A stretch of 64,000 nucleotides of DNA from Leuconostoc holzapfelii. Its GTDB lineage: Bacteria; Bacillota; Bacilli; Lactobacillales; Lactobacillaceae. A model generated the notes under the pieces. It saw only the letters and a program-made list of their open reading frames with translations. It was not told where the DNA came from and did not search any database. Made by a program: the position numbers and the translations under genes. The DNA lies in the NCBI RefSeq assembly GCF_012396485.1, contig NZ_JAAXPO010000002.1:62001-126000 (forward strand), read 5' to 3'. Shown here piece by piece: positions 35,744 to 46,253 of the stretch. Within the stretch, counting starts at the first letter, position 1. Each line of letters starts with the position of its first letter.

Positions 35744-37050
35744 TACTTTTCCTCAATTCGCCATGCTAGCCAATTTGGCATCGCATCTTGTTTGATGGCA
35801 AAATCTTCGCTAACGCGCCAACGTTGACGTATTCTCACTGCAATCACCTCGTTTTCCGGGGTGGCCAAGACGAGACAAGCTCGGCGTTCAGCAGGGGTTA
35901 ATTTTTCGTCAATCGCCAGTCGTCGCAACTTTTTGTGCCCATGTATGAGTGCAAGTTTATCACTAGTTTTCATGGGACGCAAGTCCAAATGCGTTGCGGG
36001 TTGTTTTAGGTTAAAAGCAACCGTGAATGCGGTTTCATTTGGGGACTGATTTGTCCATTGAAAGGCGTCATCATTGAATTTTTGCCACTGGTTTAATTTT
36101 AACATAGTTGGGGGCAAAACTTGCACTGTATTTGCCGGATCTATTATGTTTTCTAGTCGTAATTGTTGATAAGATTTGACAATTTGCTTATCTGCCGACA
36201 AACGCACTGTACCCGTGGGTTTTTGTGCGTTGTGTAATAAGTTCACCACTTGCGTGATCTGGGCCTGTTTCACTTGAAAAATGCCATGCTGCTGACAAAA
36301 AAATTGTAAGGTGGGACCCAACCAAGCCGTTGGCACGCTTGGCCAATTCATCATGAGTTGATCCACGTAAGCCGCAGCTGTTGCCTGGATTAAATCTGAT
36401 TGCACTTGAATCTGTGCTGCCATCCCATTAATATGCGCTACGGCTTGCGGATTAATCTGCTGTAATGCTGGTATGATGTCGTGGCGAATCCGATTACGCG
36501 CGGTGTAGTTAGGATCCGCATTCGTTTGATCTTCGCGCCACATCAAGCCATGCAGCTGCGCATACGCCACCAACTCCTGTTTAGTTAGGGACAAAAATGG
36601 CCGCTTAATTTGCTGGTTTGTCGCAGCCATGCCACTCAGTTGGCTGGCTTGTCCACCGCGTGTGAGCTTCAATAAGACTGTTTCTGCTTGATCATTGGCA
36701 TGATGTGCCACCACAATCGTCTGTGTCTGATACTTATCAGCTAACTGTTTGAAAAAACGATACCGTAGGTGGCGCGCTTGTGCTTCGACGCCTGTACTCG
36801 GTACTGCATCCCAACTGCATTGCTCAAAAACGGCCTGGTATTTTTGGGCTAAGTTAGCCACAAAGGCAGCATCCCCGTCACTTGCGGTGCGCAAATGATA
36901 ATTCACATGTGCGACTACAAGCTGTGCTTGTGGTAAATGCTGACGCAAAGCGTGTAATAAGACGACAGAATCGACCCCACCAGAAACAGCGACGATAATG
37001 GTCTTTTCCCATACGTGGGCTTGTAATTGTTGTTGGATTTTTTCAATCAT
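35743..37050 (-). CDS. tilS: tRNA(Ile)-lysidine synthase
   Basis: A 435-residue TilS that converts C34 of tRNA-Ile(CAU) to lysidine. The PP-loop SGGVDSVVLL is near residues 22-31, the N-type ATPase core follows to about 215, and TilS substrate-binding and C-terminal domains complete the length. I start it at the ATG at 37050, which gives the usual N-terminus before the PP-loop. That ATG has no normal ribosome site: a GGGTG is 11 bases away inside a hairpin (37059-37077) with a T-run. Confidence 0.9.
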   Translation of the reverse strand: MIEKIQQQLQAHVWEKTIIVAVSGGVDSVVLLHALRQHLPQAQLVVAHVNYHLRTASDGDAAFVANLAQKYQAVFEQCSWDAVPSTGVEAQARHLRYRFFKQLADKYQTQTIVVAHHANDQAETVLLKLTRGGQASQLSGMAATNQQIKRPFLSLTKQELVAYAQLHGLMWREDQTNADPNYTARNRIRHDIIPALQQINPQAVAHINGMAAQIQVQSDLIQATAAAYVDQLMMNWPSVPTAWLGPTLQFFCQQHGIFQVKQAQITQVVNLLHNAQKPTGTVRLSADKQIVKSYQQLRLENIIDPANTVQVLPPTMLKLNQWQKFNDDAFQWTNQSPNETAFTVAFNLKQPATHLDLRPMKTSDKLALIHGHKKLRRLAIDEKLTPAERRACLVLATPENEVIAVRIRQRWRVSEDFAIKQDAMPNWLAWRIEEK

Positions 37051-37053
37051 GAT

Positions 37054-37077
37054 AGAAAAAGCACCCTGAAGGTGCTT
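37054..37077 (-). terminator. Hairpin with T-run between divIC and tilS
   Basis: Minus strand stem AAGCACC/GGTGCTT with a short loop, followed by TTTTT. It ends five bases before the tilS ATG, an unusual place for a terminator, so it may instead be a partial attenuator or translational element. Confidence 0.6.
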
Positions 37078-37078
37078 G

Positions 37079-37474
37079 TTAATTATTATTTGATGGGAGA
37101 TTGTAAACCAGCTCACCTGATTTTGTGTACCCGTATTTGTCGCGTAAAATTTGTTGCAGATAGGCCGGGTCATTTAACCGCTTTTGATCTGCTTTTAAAT
37201 CACTATTTGTTTTTTGGACAGTTGTTAGTCGCGCTTGTGTCGCTGTCAGTGTTGCATTTGCAGCGTGCAACTTCACTTGACTCACTAATAATTGCACCGC
37301 AAAAATAGAAGCAAAAACAGCACCAAAAAACAAGATCTTTTTTTCACGGTTCGCATGCGCCCTTTGGTAGTGACGCTTGGCTTGCATATTGGCCGGTTCA
37401 GAATTACGAATAATTTGCTGTATTTCTGGGTTGACGTGCTGCTTATTCAATTGTCTTCTGTTGTAAGTCGACAT
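37079..37474 (-). CDS. divIC: Septum formation initiator DivIC/FtsB family
   Basis: A 131-residue bitopic division protein. About 45 cytoplasmic residues, rich in Arg/Lys/Gln, precede one membrane helix (about 47-65), then a coiled coil (66-105) and a C-terminal segment with LRDKYGYTKSGELVYNLP. It joins FtsL and DivIB in the divisome. The ATG at 37474 has AGGTG 7 bases upstream; the GTG three codons earlier is less suitable. Confidence 0.88.
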   Translation of the reverse strand: MSTYNRRQLNKQHVNPEIQQIIRNSEPANMQAKRHYQRAHANREKKILFFGAVFASIFAVQLLVSQVKLHAANATLTATQARLTTVQKTNSDLKADQKRLNDPAYLQQILRDKYGYTKSGELVYNLPSNNN

Positions 37475-37545
37475 GAATTTCACCTAATTCTAGTGTGTCA
37501 TGTTCTTAGGATTTTTTCAACATTCTTTAGATTTACTTAAAGTTT

Positions 37546-37836
37546 TTATTCAGCAGATTCATCCTCAACCGTCCGGAAATCTTGGGCAAACGTTTCACTC
37601 ACAATTTCATACATGTCGGCTGATGCTTCCTTTTTAGTCGTTTCGACAATCTTAACCACCTTGACTGTCAGTGTTTTGTTCCCAAAACGGACTTCTAATT
37701 CGTCGTTTGTCGACACATCTGAAGAAGACTTTGCCACCTTACCATTAATCGAAATTCGGCCTTGATCGGCTATTTCTTTGGCAACTGTCCGGCGCTTAAT
37801 CAAGCGGGAAACTTTTAAATATTTGTCTAATCGCAT
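37546..37836 (-). CDS. rqcP: S4-domain ribosome quality-control protein RqcP
   Basis: A 96-residue S4-domain RNA-binding protein, starting [19 protein letters not shown] and including [11 protein letters not shown]. RqcP (YabO/Hsp15 homologue) works with RqcH on stalled 50S subunits to add alanine tails. The start at 37836 follows AAAGAGAATGAG; the open frame continues upstream into mfd but homology begins here. It sits 26 bases after mfd and before divIC, the standard order. Confidence 0.92.
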   Translation of the reverse strand: MRLDKYLKVSRLIKRRTVAKEIADQGRISINGKVAKSSSDVSTNDELEVRFGNKTLTVKVVKIVETTKKEASADMYEIVSETFAQDFRTVEDESAE

Positions 37837-37862
37837 CTCATTCTCTTTCTTGTATCTATCGT

Positions 37863-40800
37863 TTATATCGTCTGTTCTTTTGTTATCGTCACGAGCAAGT
37901 AGTTCCGTAAAATATTCAACCAAATACTACTTTCAGCAACATCATTCACCGTGAAAATGACTTGTAATTGACCTGATTCGGAGCGAACCGCCACCTTCAG
38001 AGGTACTTCAGCTAACGTCTCAAACACCGTTTCTCCAGCTAAACGTTGGGTCGCCTCCGCGCTAAATGTGATGGTGAGCTGTTGACGCTGACGGCGAATA
38101 TGGGTGACTTGGGCTTGGTCAGCCAATTGTTTTACCTGACCAACCAATAATAAGCGTGCCACTTCATCAGGCATGTCACCAAAGCGATCTAACATATCAC
38201 CTTCAATCTCTTCAAACGCTTCATCCGTGCGCGCCTGTCGAATGCGTGTATAAAGTTCAATTTTTTGCGCATTATCTGCAACGTATTGCTCTGGTAAATA
38301 GGCTAATACGCCTAAAATTAACTCGGCATCGGTCTCTGATCGTCTTGGTGCTGCTGGTGTATGTCCCTGTTTTTTTGCCACCGCTTCTTTCAACAGTTGC
38401 GTATACATGTCATAACCCACTGAATCAATAAAACCGTGTTGCTGTTTACCGAGCAAATCACCGGCACCACGAATACTCAAATCACGCATCGCAATGCGAA
38501 ATCCCGAGCCCAATTCGGTAAAATCACGAATCGCAGCGAGCCGTTTTTCCGCTTCTTCACTTGGTGTGCGCGTAAAGGGATAGGTAAAATAGGCATATGC
38601 TAGTCGCGTTGACCGCCCCACACGTCCCCGCAGTTGGTACAGCTGTGATAAGCCCATATGATCAGCATTTTCAACAATCAATGTATTGGCGTTAGGAATA
38701 TCGACACCCGTTTCAATAATTGTTGTTGTCACCAGCACGTCATAATTGCCATTTAGGAAATCAAAGAGAATACTCTCCAATTGTACTTCAGACATCTGAC
38801 CGTGGATGGCAGCAACACGCGCAGACGGAACTAAGGTTTCAATTTGACTCGCGACGCGATCCAAATCAGCCACGCGATTATGCAAGTAGAACACTTGCCC
38901 ATCACGGGCCAGCTCTTTTTCAATGGCATTGCGCACAATCGTCCAATCGGCTTCAATGACGTAGGTCTGAATGGGAAAACGGTTTGCTGGTGGCGTCTCA
39001 ATCACGGATAAGTCGCGTGCACCAACCATCGCCATGTTGAGTGTTCTTGGAATCGGCGTGGCTGTCAACGTTAACACATCCACACTATGACGCAACTGTT
39101 TCAGGCGTTCTTTGTGTTTCACACCAAACCGTTGTTCTTCATCAATCACCAAGAGGCCAAGATCAGCAAATGCCACATCCTGGCTTAATAGCCGGTGCGT
39201 ACCCACAACGATATCAATCTCATGGGCATTGAGTTGTGCGATAACTGACTTATTCTGTGCTGGTGTTTGAAAACGACTGAGCACGCCAATTTTCAATTCA
39301 GGAAACGCACTAAATCGTGTCATCATCGTGTCATAATGCTGCTGAACTAAAATCGTTGTCGGGGCCAAAAAGGCCACCTGCTTCCCAGCATACGCTGCCT
39401 TAAAGACTGCCCGAAGGGCTACTTCAGTTTTACCAAAACCCACATCACCCACTAATAAACGATCCATTGGTCGTTCTTTTTGCATATCCACTTTAATTTC
39501 TTCAATCGAACGTATCTGATCTGGGGTCTCAGGATAACCAAATGCCGTGTCAAACTTCAGTTGCGCCGTATCATCGGGTGGAAAAGCATAACCTGCTTGC
39601 GCCTCACGTTGGGCGTATAATTCAAGCAAATCATCTGCAATATCTTCAATTTTAGCCGCCACTTGACGCTTCGTTTTGACCCATTCTGTCCCACCTAGCT
39701 TATTTAGCTTGGGTGCACGAGCAGCATCGGATGCACCGATGTATTTTTGAATCAAATTGAGTTGCGTAACAGGAATAAAGATTTTGGCATTTTTCTGATA
39801 GGCAATCGTGAGATAATCTTGCATCCCACCATCAACCGCCATGGTTTGCAGCCCTTCATACCGACCAATCCCATGATTAATGTGCACAACATAGTCGCCA
39901 ACGTTCAATTCGTTATAGGATTTCAGACGCTCTGCATTCGCAATCTGCCGTGGGCGCGGTGTACTACGCCGTGACTGGGCAAATAATTCATGTCCAGTCA
40001 AAACCGTAAGATGCAACTGTGGCCATTCAAAACCAGCAGATAATCCACCAGCCATCATCTGTACTTGATGCGGTTGTACAGTGCGCGTTTCCAACACCCC
40101 TGGTGCCAAATCACCAAGTGACTGCGCAAGATTTTGCCGTTGCTTGGAAGATTCAAGTAATAAAATTACCGTTGTGCCGGCACCCTGTGCCTGTTGTAAG
40201 TCAGCTGTCAACGCCGGCATTTGGCCATAGTATTGACTGGCTGGCCGCGTGGTCACAGTCACCAAATTGGTAAATTTAATCTGGTTCAATCCTCGCTTAA
40301 AGTTCGCCAAATGTAATGTCGCCGCGTTTGCTTGGTGTAACTGTGTTGAAAATTCTGCCCGTAACACTTGATGTGGTAACATTTGATACGTAGCGATTTG
40401 ATTTTCAAGCCAGTCTTGGTCACGGCTTAATTGCGTCAAGCGCGTTTCTTTTAAGCGCGTGTATTCATCCACGACAAGCAAGACGTCTGACTGAAAATAA
40501 TCAGCCAAAGTTGTCTGCCCACCAAAGAAATAGGTTGCATACGGTAGTAACTGATTTTCACGCGCCCGTGCATGGAGTAACTGTTGCGTTGCAGCAAAAC
40601 CGGTCGTGGCGTGCTTTTTTTCAATCCCAACTAAATCACTGCGATATTGGTTAAATGCGGCTTCAATCTGATCTGTCGCAGCCGTGTAGTCCGCCTCGGA
40701 TACGATAAAATCCGTCACTGGATCAATGCTAATCGTTGACAATGTACCCGTACTTTTTTGTGTGCTCACATCAAAGGTTTTAATTTGGTCCAATTCATCA

Positions 40801-41378
40801 TCAAAAAAGTCCAAACGAATCGGCTCATCACCAGTCAGTGGGTAAATATCAAAAATAGCGCCCCGCTGGGCAAATTCGCCAGGCGTTTGCACTAATTTTG
40901 TTGCAGTAAAACCCATCATCATCAATGTCGCCTTAATATCAGCAAATTGATAGGTTTGACCCACTGAAAACGTCAGTTGCGCTTGATCAAGCGCTGCTGG
41001 CTGTGGCAACAGGCGCTCAGCGCCAGCCAAACTCGTCACCACAATGACCGGTTCTTGTCGCCGGAGCGCCAAAAGTGCAGCCACACGTTGAAGGCGCAAT
41101 TCTGGCGAACTAATCGCCATTTCCGTGGCTAATGCCTCTTCTGCGGGGAAATTAATGGCTGCCGTGGTCAACTGAGCCAGATCAGCAAATAGTTGATCTG
41201 CATGAACTTGCGTGTCAGTCACCACCAACAGTTGTCGTGGATTTGCATGATAAATCGCAGCAATGCTGGCAGCGCGCGCACTGCCATGGACGCCAAGCAA
41301 TAATTGATTGGATTGTGGCGTCGCTTGATGTGTGATGGCTTGTATCGTATCTGTCTTTGCTAAAAATCCTGTTAGCAT
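37863..41378 (-). CDS. mfd: Transcription-repair coupling factor
   Basis: A 1171-residue DNA translocase that removes stalled RNA polymerase and recruits UvrA. UvrB-like domains lie in the first ~350 residues; the RNA-polymerase interaction domain follows (near 490-560, [20 protein letters not shown]). The RecG-like helicase has Walker [15 protein letters not shown] near 645, DEEQRFG near 742, and the TRG motif [16 protein letters not shown] near 918. Length is typical. Confidence 0.97.
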   Translation of the reverse strand: MLTGFLAKTDTIQAITHQATPQSNQLLLGVHGSARAASIAAIYHANPRQLLVVTDTQVHADQLFADLAQLTTAAINFPAEEALATEMAISSPELRLQRVAALLALRRQEPVIVVTSLAGAERLLPQPAALDQAQLTFSVGQTYQFADIKATLMMMGFTATKLVQTPGEFAQRGAIFDIYPLTGDEPIRLDFFDDELDQIKTFDVSTQKSTGTLSTISIDPVTDFIVSEADYTAATDQIEAAFNQYRSDLVGIEKKHATTGFAATQQLLHARARENQLLPYATYFFGGQTTLADYFQSDVLLVVDEYTRLKETRLTQLSRDQDWLENQIATYQMLPHQVLRAEFSTQLHQANAATLHLANFKRGLNQIKFTNLVTVTTRPASQYYGQMPALTADLQQAQGAGTTVILLLESSKQRQNLAQSLGDLAPGVLETRTVQPHQVQMMAGGLSAGFEWPQLHLTVLTGHELFAQSRRSTPRPRQIANAERLKSYNELNVGDYVVHINHGIGRYEGLQTMAVDGGMQDYLTIAYQKNAKIFIPVTQLNLIQKYIGASDAARAPKLNKLGGTEWVKTKRQVAAKIEDIADDLLELYAQREAQAGYAFPPDDTAQLKFDTAFGYPETPDQIRSIEEIKVDMQKERPMDRLLVGDVGFGKTEVALRAVFKAAYAGKQVAFLAPTTILVQQHYDTMMTRFSAFPELKIGVLSRFQTPAQNKSVIAQLNAHEIDIVVGTHRLLSQDVAFADLGLLVIDEEQRFGVKHKERLKQLRHSVDVLTLTATPIPRTLNMAMVGARDLSVIETPPANRFPIQTYVIEADWTIVRNAIEKELARDGQVFYLHNRVADLDRVASQIETLVPSARVAAIHGQMSEVQLESILFDFLNGNYDVLVTTTIIETGVDIPNANTLIVENADHMGLSQLYQLRGRVGRSTRLAYAYFTYPFTRTPSEEAEKRLAAIRDFTELGSGFRIAMRDLSIRGAGDLLGKQQHGFIDSVGYDMYTQLLKEAVAKKQGHTPAAPRRSETDAELILGVLAYLPEQYVADNAQKIELYTRIRQARTDEAFEEIEGDMLDRFGDMPDEVARLLLVGQVKQLADQAQVTHIRRQRQQLTITFSAEATQRLAGETVFETLAEVPLKVAVRSESGQLQVIFTVNDVAESSIWLNILRNYLLVTITKEQTI

Positions 41379-41420
41379 CTTGTCAGTTATCCCCTCTCAA
41401 ACATCCCACGAGTCAATCTA

Positions 41421-41990
41421 CTACCCATTATATTGATTGCTTAATTGCGTTACCGCTGCACCGCTAATCCAATCCGTCATCGCCGCCACACTGCGATCTA
41501 ACATCTGGTTAATCTCAGGTTGTTCAGCGGATGTGAACTTTCCTAACACGTAGTTAATCACAACTTGTTTATCGTGTTCAGGATGCCCTAAGCCAAATTT
41601 CAAACGCAAAAACGCTTGTGACCCAGTGTGTGCCATAATCGACTTCAATCCATTATGACCACCAGCTGACCCTTTGGCACGGAAGCGTAACTTACCAAAT
41701 GGCAAGTCCATATCATCGACTAAAATCATCACATCGTCATCAATTGCCCCACCGTAGTAATCCAAAATGGCACGCACTGCTTTGCCTGAATCGTTCATAT
41801 ACGTCGTCGGCTTGACAAGCATCACAGCTTCGCCAGCAATCGTCACCTTGGCCGTCAGGGCAAATTGTTTACTTGGTGAAAACGTGGCGTGGTTTGCCGC
41901 AGCAAAGGCGTCTACCGCCATAAATCCAATGTTGTGCCGCGTTTGTTCGTAGTCTGCGCCAATGTTGCCTAGTCCGATAATATATTTCAT
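41421..41990 (-). CDS. pth: Peptidyl-tRNA hydrolase
   Basis: A 189-residue Pth that recycles peptidyl-tRNA. It starts at GLGNIGADYEQTRHNIGFMAVD with the catalytic His20, then VKPTTYMNDSGKAV, LVDDMDLPFGKLR and the GSAGGHNGLKSI loop. Asp94-type residue is in the VDDMD segment. It is first in the pth-mfd-rqcP-divIC-tilS-hpt-ftsH block. Confidence 0.96.
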   Translation of the reverse strand: MKYIIGLGNIGADYEQTRHNIGFMAVDAFAAANHATFSPSKQFALTAKVTIAGEAVMLVKPTTYMNDSGKAVRAILDYYGGAIDDDVMILVDDMDLPFGKLRFRAKGSAGGHNGLKSIMAHTGSQAFLRLKFGLGHPEHDKQVVINYVLGKFTSAEQPEINQMLDRSVAAMTDWISGAAVTQLSNQYNG

Positions 41991-42109
41991 GTCAGCTTTT
42001 TATCTGTCCTTACTAAAATTCTCAATCTTATCTACCAGTATAACAGAATTCTGTGTTATCATGATATATGGCTATTTCATGATAAAAAATTTAATTTTAG
42101 GACACGCAT

Positions 42110-42757
42110 ATGCTCCACGAATCCCTCATTACCCCAAAATCTGCTCTGACAACCGTGACAGAAAATACAACGATTGCACAAGTCAATGATTTGTTCAACT
42201 CCCCTGCCGAAGCGCATACACGCACCATGCCCATCTTGGACGAATCTGGCAAGCTATTTCGTGGCAACGTTTATAAACAACACGTTTACGAACACATTGC
42301 CAAAAACGGCGACATGAATCTACCAGTAACGGCAATCATGCGCAATTCAACCAAGTTTATTTATACCACCAGCCAGTTCTACGAAGTTTTCTTCGCCATT
42401 CGCGACTTACCGTTTATTGCGGTTTTGGATGAAGATCACCACTTTGCTGGTATTTTTACCCACGATGCTTTAATGGACTTATTATCACAAAGTTGGTCGG
42501 TACGCACTGGTGGCGTTGCGATTTCGGTAACCTCGCACAATACACAAGGCGATTTAAAAAAGATCGCCAGCATTATCGCGCGCTATTCCAATATCGAATC
42601 CGTATTAAGCATCCAACCCAGTCCAACAACAGCTACCACGTTGATGATCACCTTGCCTTTAACTGCTAATAGCGACCAATTGCAAAAATTAGTAGCCCAT
42701 TTAGAGAAGAAACACTTTACGGTCACAAGTATAGAAGACCTACAACGTTTTAATTAA
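42110..42757 (+). CDS. CBS-pair protein with C-terminal ACT-like domain
   Basis: A 215-residue soluble protein. Two CBS motifs span about 5-130 (SALTTVTENTTIAQVNDLF; RDLPFIAVLDEDHHFAGIFTHDALMDLL), followed by an ACT-like domain (about 138-213). The layout resembles CbpA/CbpB-type c-di-AMP binding proteins of Firmicutes, which report on nucleotide status. Ligand is inferred, not visible. It is divergent from pth and ends at its own terminator. Confidence 0.75.
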   Translation: MLHESLITPKSALTTVTENTTIAQVNDLFNSPAEAHTRTMPILDESGKLFRGNVYKQHVYEHIAKNGDMNLPVTAIMRNSTKFIYTTSQFYEVFFAIRDLPFIAVLDEDHHFAGIFTHDALMDLLSQSWSVRTGGVAISVTSHNTQGDLKKIASIIARYSNIESVLSIQPSPTTATTLMITLPLTANSDQLQKLVAHLEKKHFTVTSIEDLQRFN

Positions 42758-42787
42758 AAAGACTGACGCTCAGGCGTCAGTCTTTTT
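42756..42787. terminator. Bidirectional terminator between the CBS gene and menA
   Basis: A 14-bp stem (42756-42769 with 42774-42787), loop TCAG, A/T tails on both strands. Confidence 0.88.
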
Positions 42788-43679
42788 ATATCAATAAACC
42801 AGCTAAAATTGTCACTGTCATGCCAAGCATGACAATCACTAAGTTTTTGATGGCTAAAATAAAGGTTTCTCGCTTCACGGGGTTTGCAATAAAACCACGC
42901 GCGTGACGCATCACAAGCGGCAACAACATGACGAGTGCATAACTTGTCACTGGTAACCAACCAACCAATGTCGTGACCACCACTTCTGCAAAAGCCAGTA
43001 GTGCTGCGAACAAGTAAAGCCGCTTGGCTGCTGGCACACCGATATAGTGCACGAGCGTATGTCGTGCATTGGCCTCGTCTTCATCGTGATCCGCAATATT
43101 GTTTGCAAGCATGATTTCAGCAATGAAGACCGTCAAAGGGAAACTCACCACAAACCATTGCAACAGCACGCTGGGCATGGGTGTCATCTGTGTATTCACA
43201 TACACTTGCGCAACAAAGATAAAATACCCCATCGTCAACCCAGATACAATTTCACCAAATGGCGTATTCGTAATTGGCTTTGGCCCAGCAGAATACAAAT
43301 ACCCGATCAAAAAACTCACAATCCCAATCACCCAAGTCACGTAATCCGTACGCAAAGCCACGGCAACGCCAGCGATTGCTGCAATGATGCCTAAAGCAAG
43401 GGCAACTTGCCGAACTTGCCGATGAGAAATAACCTCGCCGGCTGCTGCCTCACGTAAATAGGCATTTTCTTTTTGGCGCTTGGCATCTTCGTAACGGTTA
43501 AACGTATTAACGGCAAGATGCACACTAATGGTCGCTACAATCAGTAGGCCCGCATTCAGCCAATTTAATCGGGCATATTGCCATTGACTGTAGACTAAGC
43601 CAACGAGTAACGGTGCCACACTGGGAATCACCACCCGAATCTCGACTAAATCTAAAAATTGTTTTGGTGTCATTTTCAT
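42786..43679 (-). CDS. menA: UbiA-family prenyltransferase, probably DHNA polyprenyltransferase
   Basis: A 297-residue membrane enzyme with about eight helices. The two Asp-rich prenyl-diphosphate sites read NTFNRYEDAKRQ near residue 59 and NNIADHDEDEANARHTL near 192. MenA attaches a polyprenyl chain to 1,4-dihydroxy-2-naphthoate to make demethylmenaquinone. The start has a weak site (GAGGTTAAT). It is a lone gene here; the presence of menA is compatible with a quinone pool or DHNA-based electron shuttling. Confidence 0.85.
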   Translation of the reverse strand: MKMTPKQFLDLVEIRVVIPSVAPLLVGLVYSQWQYARLNWLNAGLLIVATISVHLAVNTFNRYEDAKRQKENAYLREAAAGEVISHRQVRQVALALGIIAAIAGVAVALRTDYVTWVIGIVSFLIGYLYSAGPKPITNTPFGEIVSGLTMGYFIFVAQVYVNTQMTPMPSVLLQWFVVSFPLTVFIAEIMLANNIADHDEDEANARHTLVHYIGVPAAKRLYLFAALLAFAEVVVTTLVGWLPVTSYALVMLLPLVMRHARGFIANPVKRETFILAIKNLVIVMLGMTVTILAGLLI

Positions 43680-43841
43680 ATTAACCTCTAGTAATCTATT
43701 CTACCAGAAAAATACATCCTATCTTATTCAAGTATGCTCCCTTGTATGGCTACAGATTTTTTAACAGAGTATTGATCGTGTATAATAAAAGTAAACCAGC
43801 TACAGACAGTAACTACCAACTAGCACCGATAAAGGCTGACT

Positions 43842-44564
43842 ATGCACCCACTATATCTTAAAATTTATCAACAAATTAAATCCGATATCCAACAACAAAT
43901 TTATCCAGCTAACGCTTTTTTGCCGAGTGAAAACGATTTGGTCGCCCAATTCCACACTTCCCGAGATACCATCAGAAAAGCACTGGCAAAGTTAGACAAA
44001 GAGGGTCTTATTCAAAAGCGCCGTGGTAAAGGCTCACAAGTGATTGCTCATCAATTACGACATTTTCCAATTAGCGGACTGACGAGTTTTCATGAGCTGG
44101 AAGTGCTACAACATTTTCAAGTAACCACTGAATTACCCGTTTTTGAAACATTCACGGTGACAGCAGACAATCAAGAAGTGACGCAATTTCCCATTGGCAC
44201 ACCCTTATACCATATTGTTCGCGTGCGCATTATCGATGACGTCCATAGCGTGATTGATGAGGACTATATTCGTGCCGACTTGATTCCAGGACTCACACCG
44301 GCTATTGCAAAACAATCTATATACGCTTACATTGAAAATGATCTGCATTTAGCTGTAGCATTCGCCGAAAAGACCATCACCGCTGAACTAATTACAACTC
44401 GCGACCGTGACTTATTGGTTGGTCTCCCAGCAAATGAAAATCGACTAATTCAAGTGGAAAGTCAAGGTCACCTATCAGATACAACCTACTTCCAGCACAC
44501 CATTGCGCGTCACCGCCCAGATCAATTCCAGTTCAATGAATTTGCTAGAAGACAAACGACTTAA
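43842..44564 (+). CDS. treR: GntR family repressor of trehalose genes
   Basis: A 240-residue TreR-like regulator. Its N-terminal winged helix (about 3-70) has LPSENDLVAQFHTSRDTIRKALAKLDKEGLIQKRRGKGS, followed by a UTRA domain (about 85-235). TreR proteins release DNA on binding trehalose-6-phosphate. It converges with treC across a shared terminator. The ATG has AAAGG upstream. Confidence 0.88.
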   Translation: MHPLYLKIYQQIKSDIQQQIYPANAFLPSENDLVAQFHTSRDTIRKALAKLDKEGLIQKRRGKGSQVIAHQLRHFPISGLTSFHELEVLQHFQVTTELPVFETFTVTADNQEVTQFPIGTPLYHIVRVRIIDDVHSVIDEDYIRADLIPGLTPAIAKQSIYAYIENDLHLAVAFAEKTITAELITTRDRDLLVGLPANENRLIQVESQGHLSDTTYFQHTIARHRPDQFQFNEFARRQTT

Positions 44565-44592
44565 AAAGGTGATCCCGCGGGATCACCTTTTT
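44563..44592. terminator. Bidirectional terminator between treR and treC
   Basis: A perfect inverted repeat with 14-base arms (44563-44576 and 44579-44592) around GC, with A/T tails. Confidence 0.9.
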
Positions 44593-46240
44593 AATATTGG
44601 ATCGCAAAGCTCTCGTAAGGCCTCAAAGCCAACTCGTTTGTCAGGGTTTGTATAGGATAGTTACCAATCAGGTATTCGCCCGCATGCACTATCTCGTCAG
44701 GCAAGTGTAGTGTCACTGGGGTCTCACCAAAATGGGCCACGACCAACAACGTGACATCATCCAGTCGGCGTTCAAAAGCAATCACTTCAGCGACGTCGTC
44801 AAATCTTGGCATATAGTCACCATCGGCGATCACTGGGTTTGCTTGCCGTAACTGAATTAATTGATGATAAAACTGATACAGGCTATCTGCCGATTCTTGA
44901 TCTTTTGCGACATTAATGTCATTAAAATCACCGTTTTTTAACCAAGGTTGATGTGTTGAAAAACCAGCATAAAGACCGTTATCCCACTGCATCGGTACCC
45001 GTGAATTATCACGTGCCTTAGATCGCACTACAGCAAAAGCCTGTGACTGGGTCAGGCCTTTCTCAAGTAACATGCGATAGGCATTTTGGCTTTCCACATC
45101 AACATAGTCTGTCATCCCTTGATAATCCGGATCCAACATGCCAATCTCTTCGCCCATATAAATGTAAGGTGTGCCGCGATTCAAATGCACCATCATCGCT
45201 AACATTTTGGCGCCAGTTCGGTAGTATTTGGGCGTTTTGATAAAACGATTAACCGCACGTGGCTGATCGTGATTATTCCAAAACCATGCTGGCCAACCGT
45301 TTGCTGTCATGATGCCTTGACTCCATCCGTGCCACAATTGACGTAACGCTTCAAAATCGTACGGCACTTTGGTCCACTTCTCACCTTGAGCGTAATCTAC
45401 TTTCAAATGATGGAAATTAAAGCCCATGCTCAGCGCTTTATTTTGTGGATTAGTGTAGGCTGCCGTTTGCGCAATAGTGGTCGAGCTTAATTCACCGACT
45501 GTGATTACGTCCGAGTAATGTCCAAACGTCGCAGCATGCATCTCTTGAATATAAGTTTGTACAATTGGCGTATCTGTGTAGAGATACTTTCCGCCATTAT
45601 CTGTATCATCGTCGACTAAGTCTGCTGCTTTGCCAATAACATTGATTACATCAAAGCGGAACCCTCGAACACCTTTAGCCAACCAAAAATTTAAAATTGC
45701 GTAGAGTTCTTGTCGAACTGCTGGGTTATGCCAATTCAAATCTGCTTGAGACTGATCATACAAATGCAAATACGCGCGATTGGTCTCACCAAAACGTGAC
45801 CAAGCAGAGCCACCAAATTTAGAGACCCAATTTGTCGGCTCCAAACCATTCTCACGGTACGGCCTCAAGTAATAGTAATCTTGATACTTCACATCCCCCG
45901 CTAACGCTTTTTGAAACCACGGGTGTGCGATTGATGTATGGTTAAAAACCATATCCAACATGATACCCATCTGATAACTTTCCGCTTCGAGAACCAACTG
46001 TGCAAAATCTGCCATGGTGCCAAATAGCGGATCAATTGCCGTATAATCGCTGATATCATACCCGTTATCATTTTGTGGTGAGGGGAAAATTGGATTTAAC
46101 CAGATCATCGTAACACCCAAATCTGCCAAATAAGGCAATCTTTGAATCAATCCTGGTAAATCACCAACCCCATCATGATTACTATCTTGAAATGATTTAG
46201 GATAAACTTGATAAACCACATGTTTGCCTAATTCTGTCAT
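44591..46240 (-). CDS. treC: Trehalose-6-phosphate hydrolase
   Basis: A 549-residue GH13 enzyme splitting trehalose-6-phosphate to glucose and glucose-6-phosphate in the cytosol. Family blocks are visible: DGVGDLPGLIQRLPYL, DMVFNHTS, GFRFDVINVIGK with the nucleophile Asp, the acid/base Glu in VGELSSTT, and FWNNHDQPR with the third Asp. The start has GGATGAAAAACG upstream. It follows treB by 13 bases in the same unit. Confidence 0.93.
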   Translation of the reverse strand: MTELGKHVVYQVYPKSFQDSNHDGVGDLPGLIQRLPYLADLGVTMIWLNPIFPSPQNDNGYDISDYTAIDPLFGTMADFAQLVLEAESYQMGIMLDMVFNHTSIAHPWFQKALAGDVKYQDYYYLRPYRENGLEPTNWVSKFGGSAWSRFGETNRAYLHLYDQSQADLNWHNPAVRQELYAILNFWLAKGVRGFRFDVINVIGKAADLVDDDTDNGGKYLYTDTPIVQTYIQEMHAATFGHYSDVITVGELSSTTIAQTAAYTNPQNKALSMGFNFHHLKVDYAQGEKWTKVPYDFEALRQLWHGWSQGIMTANGWPAWFWNNHDQPRAVNRFIKTPKYYRTGAKMLAMMVHLNRGTPYIYMGEEIGMLDPDYQGMTDYVDVESQNAYRMLLEKGLTQSQAFAVVRSKARDNSRVPMQWDNGLYAGFSTHQPWLKNGDFNDINVAKDQESADSLYQFYHQLIQLRQANPVIADGDYMPRFDDVAEVIAFERRLDDVTLLVVAHFGETPVTLHLPDEIVHAGEYLIGNYPIQTLTNELALRPYESFAIQY

Positions 46241-46253
46241 CGTTTTTCATCCT

